Assembly: GCA_004554395.1 (NCBI GenBank)
Contig: SFMP01000178.1
Span: 1 to 28,757, forward strand
Length of the DNA stretch: 28,757 nucleotides
Direction of reading: 5' to 3'
Origin: Myxococcales bacterium
Lineage (GTDB): Bacteria > Myxococcota_A > Bradymonadia > UBA4248
Positions within the stretch are counted from its first letter, which is position 1. Every line of letters begins with the position of its first letter. Positions 1-8,142 of this stretch are shown here, piece after piece. The notes beneath the pieces are model-generated. The model was not told where the DNA came from, ran no database searches, and saw only the letters and a program-made list of their open reading frames with translations. The translations under genes were made by a program, and so were the position numbers.

Positions 1-8
1 AAAGCGGA

Positions 9-75
9 GCCGTATTGAGCCCTTGGGCGAAATAGGCGTAGCCGGAGCCGTATTGAGCCCTTGGGCGAAATAGGC
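9..75. repeat. Two tandem copies of the bulged TATT/AATA hairpin
   Basis: Two identical copies (9-37 and 47-75, period 38) of an imperfect palindrome: outer GCC/GGC, a bulged G (12 and 50), TATTGAGCCC, loop TT, GGGCGAAATA. Inside the stem the GA/GA positions form a tandem G-A mismatch, so the arm is TATT-(GA)-GCCC. They lie directly upstream of the aminotransferase gene and belong to the dispersed family also seen near 13.6-13.9, 22.7-22.9 and 28.65-28.75 kb. The array may continue beyond the left edge of the window. Confidence 0.8.
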
Positions 76-115
76 GACGAACAGGCCGCAATTTGATATA
101 TTGACTGAGGATAAT

Positions 116-1354
116 ATGGGTATGACTCGACATGAAATTTCATCGCAAGGATCGTATAAGATAGAGCCGTCGTTGGCGACGCGAAATGTGCGTTATGCCA
201 TCCGCGAGGTGACGGTGTTGGCCAATCGATTGGCGCGCGAGGGGCGTCGTATATTATATTTGAATATTGGCGACCCGAATGTATATGATTTTGATTTAGT
301 CGACGAGGCGAAAGAGGCGGTTCACCATGCATTGGAGACGCGCCATTGTGGTTATGCACCGTCGGAGGGATTGCCCGAGGCGCTTTCGGCAATCGAGGCC
401 GATGCGGGTGGGCGCCAACATATCGGGTCGATTGTGGGGAGTTTTACGGGCAATGGCGCGAGTGAATGCATCGATTTGGCATTGACGGCGCTCGTCAATC
501 CTGGCGACAATGTATTGTTGCCGAGCCCGACATATCCGCTCTATGAAACGATATTGAATCGCCTAGGCGTCGAAATACGATTTTATAAGATGAAACAAGA
601 AGACGGTTGGCAGCCCGATGTAGCGCAAATTGCTTCGCTCGTCGATGAACGAACGCGAGCCATCGTCGTCATCAATCCGAATAATCCAACGGGGGCGGTG
701 TATTCGGAAGACCGACTTCGCGATATTATTGAAATTGCAAAAGAGCATCGTTTATTGATATTAAACGATGAAATATATGAAAGACTTATATTAGGCGATT
801 CGCATCATGTCCCCATGGCATCGCTCGACGATTCGGCGTGTTTTGTGACATTTAATGGTTTGAGTAAGGCGTATTTGGGGCCGGGCATTCGCGTAGGTTG
901 GGGGATTGTAAGTGGCCCGGAGGCTGCGTTAGGCGAGTATTTCGAGACGATAAAACGTTTAATGCGAGCTCGATTGTGTGCAAATCATCCGTTTCAATAT
1001 GCGGTGGCACCTTGTTTATTGGGGGCGCAAAGCCATTTGCCCCAATTGATCGAAAAGTTACAACGTCGTCGAGATTGTTGCATGCGCTGGATCGATCGGA
1101 TCGACGGTTTGTCATGTGCGGTGCCCGACGGGAGCTTTTATGCATTTGTGCGCGTCGAAGGTGTGAAAGACGACATGGCTTGGTGCCGCGCATTGCTCGA
1201 AAGCAAGGGCGTCGTCGTCGTGCCGGGGTCGGGATTTGGCTACCGAGAGGCCGAGGCGGGCTATTTCAGAATCGTCTTCTTGCCGCAAGAAGACGTGCTC
1301 GAAGAAGCGTTTTCGAAAATTGGCGAATTTATGCGCGAATATCGGGCAGAATAA
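116..1354 (+). CDS. alaA: AlaA-like PLP aminotransferase (class I/II)
   Basis: Fold-type I aminotransferase of 412 aa, most like the glutamate-pyruvate (alanine-forming) AlaA subgroup. Seen in the sequence: the conserved N-terminal block NVRYAIREV and LNIGDP (about 24-54), NPNNPTG (187-193), DEIY (218-221), the PLP lysine in FNGLSKAY (K251), the phosphate/cofactor Arg in GIRVGW (R259), RLCANHP, and a C-terminal YFRIVFLP whose Arg should bind the substrate carboxylate. The start at ATG 116 is chosen because GAGG (106-109) sits six bases upstream; TTG 101 has no such site. Alanine synthesis is inferred from similarity to AlaA (INPNNPTGAVYS and the NGLSK context). Other 2-oxo acid acceptors remain possible. 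It stands alone behind a tandem hairpin repeat, and no biosynthetic partner genes are adjacent. Confidence 0.88.
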   Translation: MGMTRHEISSQGSYKIEPSLATRNVRYAIREVTVLANRLAREGRRILYLNIGDPNVYDFDLVDEAKEAVHHALETRHCGYAPSEGLPEALSAIEADAGGRQHIGSIVGSFTGNGASECIDLALTALVNPGDNVLLPSPTYPLYETILNRLGVEIRFYKMKQEDGWQPDVAQIASLVDERTRAIVVINPNNPTGAVYSEDRLRDIIEIAKEHRLLILNDEIYERLILGDSHHVPMASLDDSACFVTFNGLSKAYLGPGIRVGWGIVSGPEAALGEYFETIKRLMRARLCANHPFQYAVAPCLLGAQSHLPQLIEKLQRRRDCCMRWIDRIDGLSCAVPDGSFYAFVRVEGVKDDMAWCRALLESKGVVVVPGSGFGYREAEAGYFRIVFLPQEDVLEEAFSKIGEFMREYRAE

Positions 1355-1489
1355 CGGCTTTTTTGTGCTAAAATATCGTGTTGGCGGCGTGTAGGCGTGT
1401 GCACCTCGCGGCCGCTAGTTTTGGATTCGATCTGACGGCTTTCGACGTATGCTCGTGTTTTGTGCGCCGTCGTTTGCGCAATGTGATTT

Positions 1490-2857
1490 ATGGCTCATCT
1501 GATAGCAATATGTAGCCCGAAGAGCGGCGGGGGCGCATCGTCGTGTGCGGTTGCTTTGTCGCGCGCGCTGTGTGCGAAGGGCAAAAAAGTCGTCGTCGTC
1601 GATTTTGCACATGCCTACGGGGCGTTGCAGTATCTCGTCGACATGCCCGGTGTGGCGATTGCAGATTGTACCGAGGCGGTGGCAACGTCGCTTCCGAATT
1701 GCTACGTCGTTGGCTTGGCAAGCCCCGTCGAAGATTGCGATGCTTGGGTGGCGAAGTGGCGCGATTCGTCGTTCGATGTCGTGGTGCTCGATTTGCCGTC
1801 GTCGTTTGACGAAGCGAGCGCTTTGTTTTTGCGAGCCGATTTGCCGATATTGCTGGCAGCCCCCGAACCGACGTCGTTGATGGCACTCGTGCGATGGATT
1901 CGTTTGGCGATCAATCGCCATTTGGCTGCGGCGTCGGGAGACGTGGGAATCGTCCAGGAAATTGCATCAAATTCAAAGTATTGGGAATTTTCTGATATTT
2001 ATCCGAAATTATTGCCGAATCAGCAGGAATTATTCGTTAGAGCATTGTCGTCGTTTAAGTGCGCATTTGTCTTGAACCATCGTCGCGATAACAGCGAATC
2101 GTTGCAGAGCACGGCTTTGTGCCATGCCCTCGGCATGATGTTTGGGATCGACGTTGGGTATTTGGGGGCGATATCGTATGACGACCGGCGTTGGTTTTAT
2201 GAGCGCCAACTCGGCGATGTGTCGCTTTTCGTTCGCGAAGACCCGATGGTACGGGAATGGGGCGATATTATGCGGAATTTGGCTGAGCACGGCGATTGGA
2301 TTTCGCACGATCGCGATTGTTTGCCGACGATCCAGGTGCAACAGAAACCGCGTCAGTTTTTGCGCGCGACGACATCGGTTGGGGCGCGTCAGGCATATCG
2401 GCAACTTTGGGAGGGGTATTGTCGCGATCACGGCATGGTATCGATGATCATGAAACCCGATAAAGTGGCGCATATTTTGACATTGCTCGAAGCGGCGTGG
2501 CGGCGAGCCGATTACAACGATATGGCGGCGACGATGGGCAAAGATTCGGGCTATATCAGTGGCGAAATGCAGGCCGTGACGCGGTGCGTTTCGGATTCGT
2601 TTGCCGCCGTCAAGCGTTGCGATTTGAGCCCTTCACAGCCCGATGCAGGCGCATTTTTGCAAAAGCGCCGACTCGAGTTTCAGCTCTCCGTGCTACAACT
2701 CGCCATTCGATCGCGCGTGCCCAAAAGCGTCATCGAAGCGATCGAGTCGCAACACGTCGAGTCGATATCGCCACCGCGATTGCAAGCCTATCTGTTCGAG
2801 ATTGCCAAAGTGCTCGATATTTCGTTCGACGATGTGAAGCATCGGTTTGGAATATAG
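1490..2857 (+). CDS. FlhG/MinD-like P-loop protein with degenerate Walker A and C-terminal RodZ-type HTH
   Basis: 455 aa. The N-terminal ~250 residues follow the MinD/ParA/FlhG plan: a deviant Walker A at 10-18, a VVVVDF strand with D38 at the switch I position, Walker B VVVLDLP (97-103), and the FlhG-like phrase PEPTSL (125-130). The P-loop reads PKSGGGASS: the signature lysine (K11) is kept, but the nucleotide-binding lysine of GK[ST]T is replaced by A16, so ATP hydrolysis is doubtful. The last ~60 residues (SVIEAIE...LQAYLFEIAKVLDI) match the spacing of a RodZ-type helix-turn-helix (HTH_25). A plausible role is a polarity or positioning factor, or a regulator, at the cell pole. There is no flagellar or chemotaxis gene nearby. 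No clear Shine-Dalgarno precedes ATG 1490. Confidence 0.7.
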   Translation: MAHLIAICSPKSGGGASSCAVALSRALCAKGKKVVVVDFAHAYGALQYLVDMPGVAIADCTEAVATSLPNCYVVGLASPVEDCDAWVAKWRDSSFDVVVLDLPSSFDEASALFLRADLPILLAAPEPTSLMALVRWIRLAINRHLAAASGDVGIVQEIASNSKYWEFSDIYPKLLPNQQELFVRALSSFKCAFVLNHRRDNSESLQSTALCHALGMMFGIDVGYLGAISYDDRRWFYERQLGDVSLFVREDPMVREWGDIMRNLAEHGDWISHDRDCLPTIQVQQKPRQFLRATTSVGARQAYRQLWEGYCRDHGMVSMIMKPDKVAHILTLLEAAWRRADYNDMAATMGKDSGYISGEMQAVTRCVSDSFAAVKRCDLSPSQPDAGAFLQKRRLEFQLSVLQLAIRSRVPKSVIEAIESQHVESISPPRLQAYLFEIAKVLDISFDDVKHRFGI

Positions 2858-2860
2858 AAG

Positions 2861-2883
2861 CATCGGAGGCGACTTCGCCGATG
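2861..2883 (+). terminator. Weak hairpin after the MinD-like gene
   Basis: CATCGG (2861-2866) pairs with CCGATG (2878-2883) just after the stop codon, with a further CG/CG pair inside. A short T run (CATTTTTG) follows about ten bases later, so termination is possible but not convincing. Confidence 0.25.
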
Positions 2884-2960
2884 ACAATTGCATTTTTGAG
2901 CTCGAATTGGTATCGTCGTTGAGCCATGTGGTTTTGTACCGTAGATAGGATGCATTCGTC

Positions 2961-3776
2961 ATGAAATATAGAAATATACTTCGCACATTGTGTTTTGGTT
3001 TTGTCGTATTTTTATCGACGCACGCCTATGCGCAAGAGGCATCGTTGCCCGATCGCATCGACAATGCCAATTTATCGGCGACGCGCGAAGCGCTCGTTGC
3101 CATGGTCGGCAATGCCGATGCCGAAAAGAGCGTCGAAGGACTCGTCGGATTGGGGCAAATCGCCATGGCACAAGGCGATTGGGCTGGCGTGGGCGAAAAG
3201 TCAAAGGCACTCGCCGAAAAGGTTGGTGAATTGCCCAAAAAGAGCGGTTGGGGCGTCGTTGCCCAATGGTTGATCGCGACCGAGGCCATGCATCGCGGCG
3301 ATCTCGAGGCAGCGCGATCGGCACTTCGCACGGCAAAGGCGCGGATATCGGCGGGCGCCGAAGTCCACTTGTCGTGGGTTGGCATCGTCGAACACCTCTT
3401 GAGCGTTGCGACCGAAGACAATTCGAAGGCTCGCAAAGCATCGGAAGCGGCGATCGAAGCATTTACCGAGACGAAATCGTATCGGGATTTGGGCGTCGCC
3501 GCCATGCGCTTGGGCGATTTGGAATTCGAGCGCGATAAAAAGCGCCGTGCCTATATCGAATACGAAAACGCCCTGCGCGCATTTCGTCGCGACGATAACG
3601 CAAAGATCCAAATCGTCGATGCCCAAATCCACTACGCTTCGAAACAAATCGAAGGTGGCGATGGCAAATCGGCAAAGGCGCGCCTCGACATCGCCGAATC
3701 CGAGCTTGCGGCGATTGGGAATCCGCCCGAATACGTCGAAAAATTGGCACGCGTTCGCGCTAGCCTCGCGGAATAG
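2961..3776 (+). CDS. Secreted alpha-helical (TPR-like) repeat protein
   Basis: 271 aa with a clear Sec signal peptide: n-region MKYRNILR, hydrophobic LCFGFVVFLSTH, and an AYA/QE cleavage site near residue 25. The rest is almost all amphipathic helix with alternating Ala/Leu/Gly patterns (GLGQIAMAQGDWAGV, AMRLGDLEFERDKKRRAYIEYENAL), as in TPR solenoids. No catalytic motif was found. AGGA (2947-2950) precedes ATG 2961 by ten bases. It sits 103 bases after the MinD-like gene and 69 before the ABC importer, all on the + strand, so co-transcription is possible. Periplasmic scaffold or adaptor is the most I would infer. Confidence 0.72.
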   Translation: MKYRNILRTLCFGFVVFLSTHAYAQEASLPDRIDNANLSATREALVAMVGNADAEKSVEGLVGLGQIAMAQGDWAGVGEKSKALAEKVGELPKKSGWGVVAQWLIATEAMHRGDLEAARSALRTAKARISAGAEVHLSWVGIVEHLLSVATEDNSKARKASEAAIEAFTETKSYRDLGVAAMRLGDLEFERDKKRRAYIEYENALRAFRRDDNAKIQIVDAQIHYASKQIEGGDGKSAKARLDIAESELAAIGNPPEYVEKLARVRASLAE

Positions 3777-3781
3777 ATCTG

Positions 3782-3802
3782 CGCCGCGCCCCTAGCGCGG
3801 CG
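3782..3802. other. Perfect GC hairpin between two genes
   Basis: CGCCGCGC (3782-3789) and GCGCGGCG (3795-3802) form an 8-bp stem with a five-base loop six bases after the stop codon. No T tract follows in either direction. It could stop or pause transcription, protect a 3' end, or be a GC-rich intergenic repeat. Confidence 0.5.
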
Positions 3803-3845
3803 ACGTGAGGCAAGGGCGATTTCGGGGGAGGCTGAAGTATAGCGA

Positions 3846-5720
3846 ATGCATCTATCGACGATGGACGGAAGCATAGATAATTCGAATGATTCGCTTTGCC
3901 TCGAAGAAATTTCGGTTGAGCTAAATAAACGGCGAATATTGTGCGATATTTCGTGTGAGTTTCCCACTGGGGAATGGACGCACATCGTCGGAGCTAATGG
4001 GGCTGGGAAGTCGACGTTGCTCAAGGCAATCGCGGGCATTTTGCCGCCTTGCACAGGGCATGTCGTCTATCGCGGTGCCGATATATGGGGGCTTTTGCCG
4101 CACGAGCGAGCGCGAATCATGGCATACGTGCCCCAGCGGATCGAAGCCCTGCCACCGATTCGAGCCGCGAGCTTCGTCGCACAAGGTCTATATGCGCATC
4201 GCTTGGCGATGCAAGCGCCAACGACGAGCGATATCGATCGCGCCATGTCGTGCATGGCGTCGATGAAGTTGGAACACCTCGCCAATCGGTCGATCGACGA
4301 AGTCTCGGGCGGTGAGCGGCAAATGCTCGTATTGTGTTCGGCTATATTGCAAGATGCCCAAATGATATTGCTCGATGAACCGACTTCGGCGCTCGATATT
4401 CATCATTGCCGCCGGTTTTTTGAAGAAATCGATCGACTTCGTTTGCAGGGCAAGACGATCATATCGGTTTCGCACGATCTTCGACAAACGGCGACTTATG
4501 CCGATAATACTTTGGTATTATGCAATGGGCGATGTATAGAATTTGCTAGAAATCGGTTTCCTTCGCATCATTCGCTCGACGAAACGTTTTCGGGGATATC
4601 GGCCGACGATTGGGAAGAAATTGAACGCCGCGTGGCGAAGCGATCGGCTATATCGCGCGGCGCCGTATCGGGGAGCGTCGAAGACTCGGCGAGTGGCGCC
4701 GTATCGGGGCTTGCCAAGGGCTGGGCGTCGAACGATGAATTCGTCGCCGACTGGCGAAGTGATTTGCGACGTCGCGAAGTTCGCGCGATGTGGATAGTTT
4801 ATGGGGCGCTGGCGCTATTGATCGCCGTGCTACCGTGGGTCGGTGCGACATGGCTAGGGATTCCATTCGACGGCGTTGCCGAGCACATATTCGTCAATCT
4901 ACGCATACCGCGAGTTCTCTTTGCGGCACTAGCCGGAGGCGTTTTGGCGGCGGTTGGGGCATCGTTTCAGGCATTGTTTCAGAATCCGCTCGCCTCGCCC
5001 TATACATTGGGTATCGCGAGCGGAGCGTCGCTTGGGGCGATGATAGCGATACAATGGGGCGTGGTGTCGATTTTTGCATTGCCGTTGTTGGCGACGCTTG
5101 GCGGTGGGGTATCGCTCATCGCAGTGATTGCGATTTCACATCGATTTGGGATGCGTTCACCGCTCTATTGCTTGCTCGCCGGCGTTGCTACGTCGATGTT
5201 TTGTTCGGCTTGTGGGCTCGCCGTTCAGGCGTTTGCGACGCCGCTAACGGCGCAACAAATGATGCGTTGGCAGCTCGGAGGTCTCGAAATCGCGGGCTAT
5301 GACGCATTCTATATCGCCCCGATAATTGCCGTCGCAATCGCCGTACTATGGCGCAATGCCGCACCACTCGATTTGATCGCCGTCGATTCTGAACTCGCGC
5401 AATCGCGCGGCGTCGACGTATCGCGCGTGAGGTATTTCGTCGTCGTCGCCGCTTCGGTCGCGGCGGCGCTCGTCGTCTCGCAATGCGGGCCGATTAGCTT
5501 CGTCGGGCTCGTCGTGCCCAATCTCATCCGATCGATATATCGATGCGATATGCGCACGACGTATGCGCTTTCGATACCGATAGGCGCCATCGCTTTGCTC
5601 GTCGCCGACGCCATATCGCGGATCATCGAGGGCACGGCTTGGATTCCAGTGGGCGTCATCATCGCCTTGATCGGCGTGCCGGTTTTCGTGGGGTTGATGT
5701 ATAGAAAACGCACGATTTGA
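3846..5720 (+). CDS. Single-chain ABC importer: ATPase fused to BtuC/FecCD-type permease
   Basis: 624 aa joining two parts usually made as separate subunits of iron-siderophore, heme or cobalamin importers. ATPase (about 15-250): Walker A GANGAGKS (49-56), Q-loop Q97, signature SGGER (154-158), Walker B MILLDE (173-178), D-loop SALD, H-loop H210. A low-complexity linker (about 255-310) carries a repeated GAVSG phrase, encoded by a 15-bp direct repeat (4659-4673, 4695-4709). Permease (about 311-624): many hydrophobic segments with the FecCD block RIPRVL...GASFQALFQNPLASPYTLGIASGAS cut into motifs at 353-395, and late GPISFVGLVVPN. A homodimer would rebuild a BtuC2D2-like transporter. No binding-protein or TonB-receptor gene is nearby, so the substrate is unknown. 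ATG 3846 was chosen; GGGGGAGG lies 14 bases upstream, and ATG 3861 is an alternative. Confidence 0.88.
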   Translation: MHLSTMDGSIDNSNDSLCLEEISVELNKRRILCDISCEFPTGEWTHIVGANGAGKSTLLKAIAGILPPCTGHVVYRGADIWGLLPHERARIMAYVPQRIEALPPIRAASFVAQGLYAHRLAMQAPTTSDIDRAMSCMASMKLEHLANRSIDEVSGGERQMLVLCSAILQDAQMILLDEPTSALDIHHCRRFFEEIDRLRLQGKTIISVSHDLRQTATYADNTLVLCNGRCIEFARNRFPSHHSLDETFSGISADDWEEIERRVAKRSAISRGAVSGSVEDSASGAVSGLAKGWASNDEFVADWRSDLRRREVRAMWIVYGALALLIAVLPWVGATWLGIPFDGVAEHIFVNLRIPRVLFAALAGGVLAAVGASFQALFQNPLASPYTLGIASGASLGAMIAIQWGVVSIFALPLLATLGGGVSLIAVIAISHRFGMRSPLYCLLAGVATSMFCSACGLAVQAFATPLTAQQMMRWQLGGLEIAGYDAFYIAPIIAVAIAVLWRNAAPLDLIAVDSELAQSRGVDVSRVRYFVVVAASVAAALVVSQCGPISFVGLVVPNLIRSIYRCDMRTTYALSIPIGAIALLVADAISRIIEGTAWIPVGVIIALIGVPVFVGLMYRKRTI

Positions 5721-5745
5721 TAGTTTGGTGTATGCGGATCTGCCC

Positions 5746-5764
5746 CCCACGCCTGCGGCGTGGG
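5746..5764. other. Perfect GC hairpin CCCACGCC/GGCGTGGG
   Basis: An 8-bp stem with a TGC loop between the convergent ABC-importer and Cys-rich lipoprotein genes. It is followed on the + strand by eight A's, so it is not a + strand intrinsic terminator. On the - strand it comes right after the T tract of the neighbouring terminator. Confidence 0.55.
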
Positions 5765-5765
5765 C

Positions 5766-5803
5766 AAAAAAAAGCCAGCTTACCCAAATCGGGCGAGCTG
5801 GCT
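5766..5803 (-). terminator. Intrinsic terminator of the 675-aa Cys-rich lipoprotein gene
   Basis: On the - strand AGCCAGCT (5803-5796) pairs with AGCTGGCT (5780-5773), and a run of eight T's follows (5773-5766). The hairpin starts 28 bases after the stop codon. The stem has a 15-base loop. Confidence 0.8.
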
Positions 5804-5830
5804 CTATGTGCTAGGCGTTAGCCAAGTAGA

Positions 5831-7858
5831 TTATCTGAAGAGGCTAAGCATGAAGTTGTTGAACGCAGGTTTGAGTATGGTTTCCATGTAGGTGTGGTTT
5901 TCCATGGGGAAGCAAACGTTCGAGCGTTCATCTTTATTGGTTTTCTCACCTTTGTAGGAGTTTTCGGTGAGTTTCATGCATTGGTAGCCTTCGCGGCAAG
6001 TCGAATCGTTCGTACATTTCTGGAGGCAGAGTGCGTAGTGAATCGTAGCTTTACCGAACGATTCGGAGAAGTTTTTGCCGATTTCGTATTTGTAGAGTTC
6101 GCTGCCTTCGGGGCAATTGACGGCGTTTTCTTCTGTGCTCGGAATGGTGATTGCTTCAAAATTGCCACCGTTGAATCTGGAGAACATCGATACTTGACCT
6201 TCGGCAGGGGTTGCCAAGAAGGCATTTTCGGAGAAGATGTCGATAGCCGACCCCTTGACATTTCCTTCGGCGAGCTTGCCATCCATTTCGAGAGCGCCCA
6301 TCGTGCAGTAACCTTTGGGCGCTGTGAACTTGATGCCATTGCCGAGGACTTTACCGACTTCGTCTAGGCTTTCCGCGATGACGTCGAAAACGCTCTTCGT
6401 TTCGCCAGCTTTAACAACACATTTGTCGTCGGTATCACCATTTGGGCAAATTTGGGCTTTAATTCTCTTGGCAAATTCTGTGCTGAAGATCGTAGCAAAT
6501 GAAGTTGGAAGCTTCACGACCGTGTCGCGGAAGCAACCGATTTCGAGGCCAGCAGGGACTTGAACGTTTAACTTCGTCGCCAAATCGTTGCATGTGCTGT
6601 TTGCGAAGAAGTTCGCGCCGCGAATCTCGTCGCCATCTTTGAGCTTGGCCGCATCATCGACCTCGCCGAGCCATGTTTTGCCAGCATCGCTAAAGAACGA
6701 TTCGATTTCGGCTCTGTTATAGACGACGTCGCAATCCGTGCCCGTGCATTCGCAGGGGGCGCCGATGAATTGTTGTTTATTGATGTTTACACAGGCGTTG
6801 CCCATGCAGACGCTCGCCATGTTGGCTTCGGTTGTTTCGCATGTTTCGACTTCAACGTAGCCTTCTTGGGCATCTTCGGCTTTGTGGCACTTATTGAGCG
6901 TCGTAGAACTGACGCAGACGTCTTCAGTACACGTCGCTTTGCAGACGTCCTGCGTCGTGGTCGTTTCGCCTGTGACAGTCGTGACAGAGAAGCATTTTTC
7001 ACCGGCGACAGCACAATCGGCGGCATCGGCGAGGTAACCAGATGTTGCATCATTTTCCATGACACACTTCTGAATCTTACCACCTGCACTGCAAACGTCG
7101 GCAGTGCACGACTTGCGGCATTCGCCGACGGTCTTGGCGTCGTCGCCTTCACCCGTCGTGACGTCGAAGCATTTGATGCTCTCGTCGTTATCGTCGCAAG
7201 CAACGGCGTCGACATAGCGATGTTCGGAGCAACGTTTAATTTTGCCATCATCGGTGCAAGCACTCACGTCGCAGTATTCGGGATTGGGGATGCATGCTTG
7301 AACGGCGGCATCGCCTTCGCCCTGGGTACCGCAAATGCTGCTACCGTCTTCGGAGCAACGTTTCGTTTCTGTGACTTTGCCATCGACGCATACTTTGATG
7401 ACGTTTGTCGTGGTGTCGCAAACGGTTTCGGTGCAGCTCTCGGGTTGCGTGCTTTCGCTCACACAAGCGGCTTTGCCCGTGGCATCGATGCCGCATTTGG
7501 GCGTGGCGCCAGAGCAGAGAACGGGCTCGATGATGCCGTCGACGCATTTATGGAGAAGGGCATCGCTGGCACAAACATCGGCTTCGCACTTGTTGGCGAG
7601 CATGTCTTTGTTGACGCAACGCGCCCCCGAAGCACTTTGATGGCAGAACATCTTATCGGTGTCCGACTCTGTCGCCGCGCATTGGACGACGATGAGTTTC
7701 TTCGTTTCGAGATCGCACTTCATATAAGCATTCTCGGCGATGCAGTCTGAGACGTACGACTCGTCGCAATCGAGGTCGTTGTAATCGCCTGTGTCACATG
7801 CGTTTGCAGTTAAAGCCATCGTCGCCAATACGCTCAAGTAAAAGAATTTGTTGTTCAT
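5831..7858 (-). CDS. Large Cys-rich repeat lipoprotein, paralog A
   Basis: 675 aa. The start at 7858 gives a short signal peptide (MNNKFFYLSVLATMALTANAC) ending in a plausible, slightly weak lipobox, so the mature protein probably begins at Cys 21. Residues about 25-360 hold five or six tandem units of 45-60 aa, each with about six cysteines: C-x3/4-C, then [LI]x[KR]C, then three more Cys (CTETVC, CDVSAC, CTADVC and CTEDVC begin units). Residues about 363-675 form a separate domain beginning IGAPCECTGTDC and containing FTAPKGYC, CPEGSELYKY and LCLQKC...CREGYQC. This C-terminal domain recurs in the next gene (8143-10224); I do not recognise it. It has its own terminator and a long AT-rich upstream region. 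Likely a disulfide-stabilised envelope protein facing the periplasm or surface; the function is unknown. Confidence 0.82.
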   Translation of the reverse strand: MNNKFFYLSVLATMALTANACDTGDYNDLDCDESYVSDCIAENAYMKCDLETKKLIVVQCAATESDTDKMFCHQSASGARCVNKDMLANKCEADVCASDALLHKCVDGIIEPVLCSGATPKCGIDATGKAACVSESTQPESCTETVCDTTTNVIKVCVDGKVTETKRCSEDGSSICGTQGEGDAAVQACIPNPEYCDVSACTDDGKIKRCSEHRYVDAVACDDNDESIKCFDVTTGEGDDAKTVGECRKSCTADVCSAGGKIQKCVMENDATSGYLADAADCAVAGEKCFSVTTVTGETTTTQDVCKATCTEDVCVSSTTLNKCHKAEDAQEGYVEVETCETTEANMASVCMGNACVNINKQQFIGAPCECTGTDCDVVYNRAEIESFFSDAGKTWLGEVDDAAKLKDGDEIRGANFFANSTCNDLATKLNVQVPAGLEIGCFRDTVVKLPTSFATIFSTEFAKRIKAQICPNGDTDDKCVVKAGETKSVFDVIAESLDEVGKVLGNGIKFTAPKGYCTMGALEMDGKLAEGNVKGSAIDIFSENAFLATPAEGQVSMFSRFNGGNFEAITIPSTEENAVNCPEGSELYKYEIGKNFSESFGKATIHYALCLQKCTNDSTCREGYQCMKLTENSYKGEKTNKDERSNVCFPMENHTYMETILKPAFNNFMLSLFR

Positions 7859-8052
7859 TGCTGACCTATCTCCAATCAAAAGCTACAGCTGAGCTGCAGG
7901 TGAATTGACGCAAAAACTCTGCGTGATAAAACCTTAAAAACGGGCATCGTCGTGCATTCTACTGTAAAAACAGCGGATTACACATTCCATTGCAGCAAAC
8001 ACAAAAGTTCACTTGGCGCAATTTCGATACCACCTAAACGCTACTTATGTAT

Positions 8053-8094
8053 CACACATCGAGAAAAAGTCAAATACTAATTGTCAGATGTGTG
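8053..8094. promoter_or_regulatory. Inverted repeat in the AT-rich region upstream of lipoprotein A
   Basis: CACACATC (8053-8060) and GATGTGTG (8087-8094) are a perfect 8-bp inverted repeat with a 26-base spacer. It lies about 200 bases upstream of the 7858 start, inside a 284-base gene-free stretch (7859-8142) that is clearly more AT-rich than its surroundings. The spacing suits a looped or dimeric operator better than a terminator. No convincing -35/-10 pair was found on the - strand. Confidence 0.35.
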
Positions 8095-8142
8095 AACATT
8101 TGCGTTAAAAACCTACAAAAAACAAGCGTGTTCATGAACTGT

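Noticed and set aside
1..76. Possible start of a CRISPR array (38-bp period repeat)
   Set aside because: Only two copies are visible, the repeat unit is itself most of the period, the spacer of nine bases is the same sequence type, and the same palindrome occurs alone elsewhere.
6770..7750. 326-aa open frame on the + strand opposite lipoprotein A
   Set aside because: Composition is a mirror of the Cys-rich gene on the other strand; no ribosome site or family motif. The - strand product has a signal peptide and paralog.
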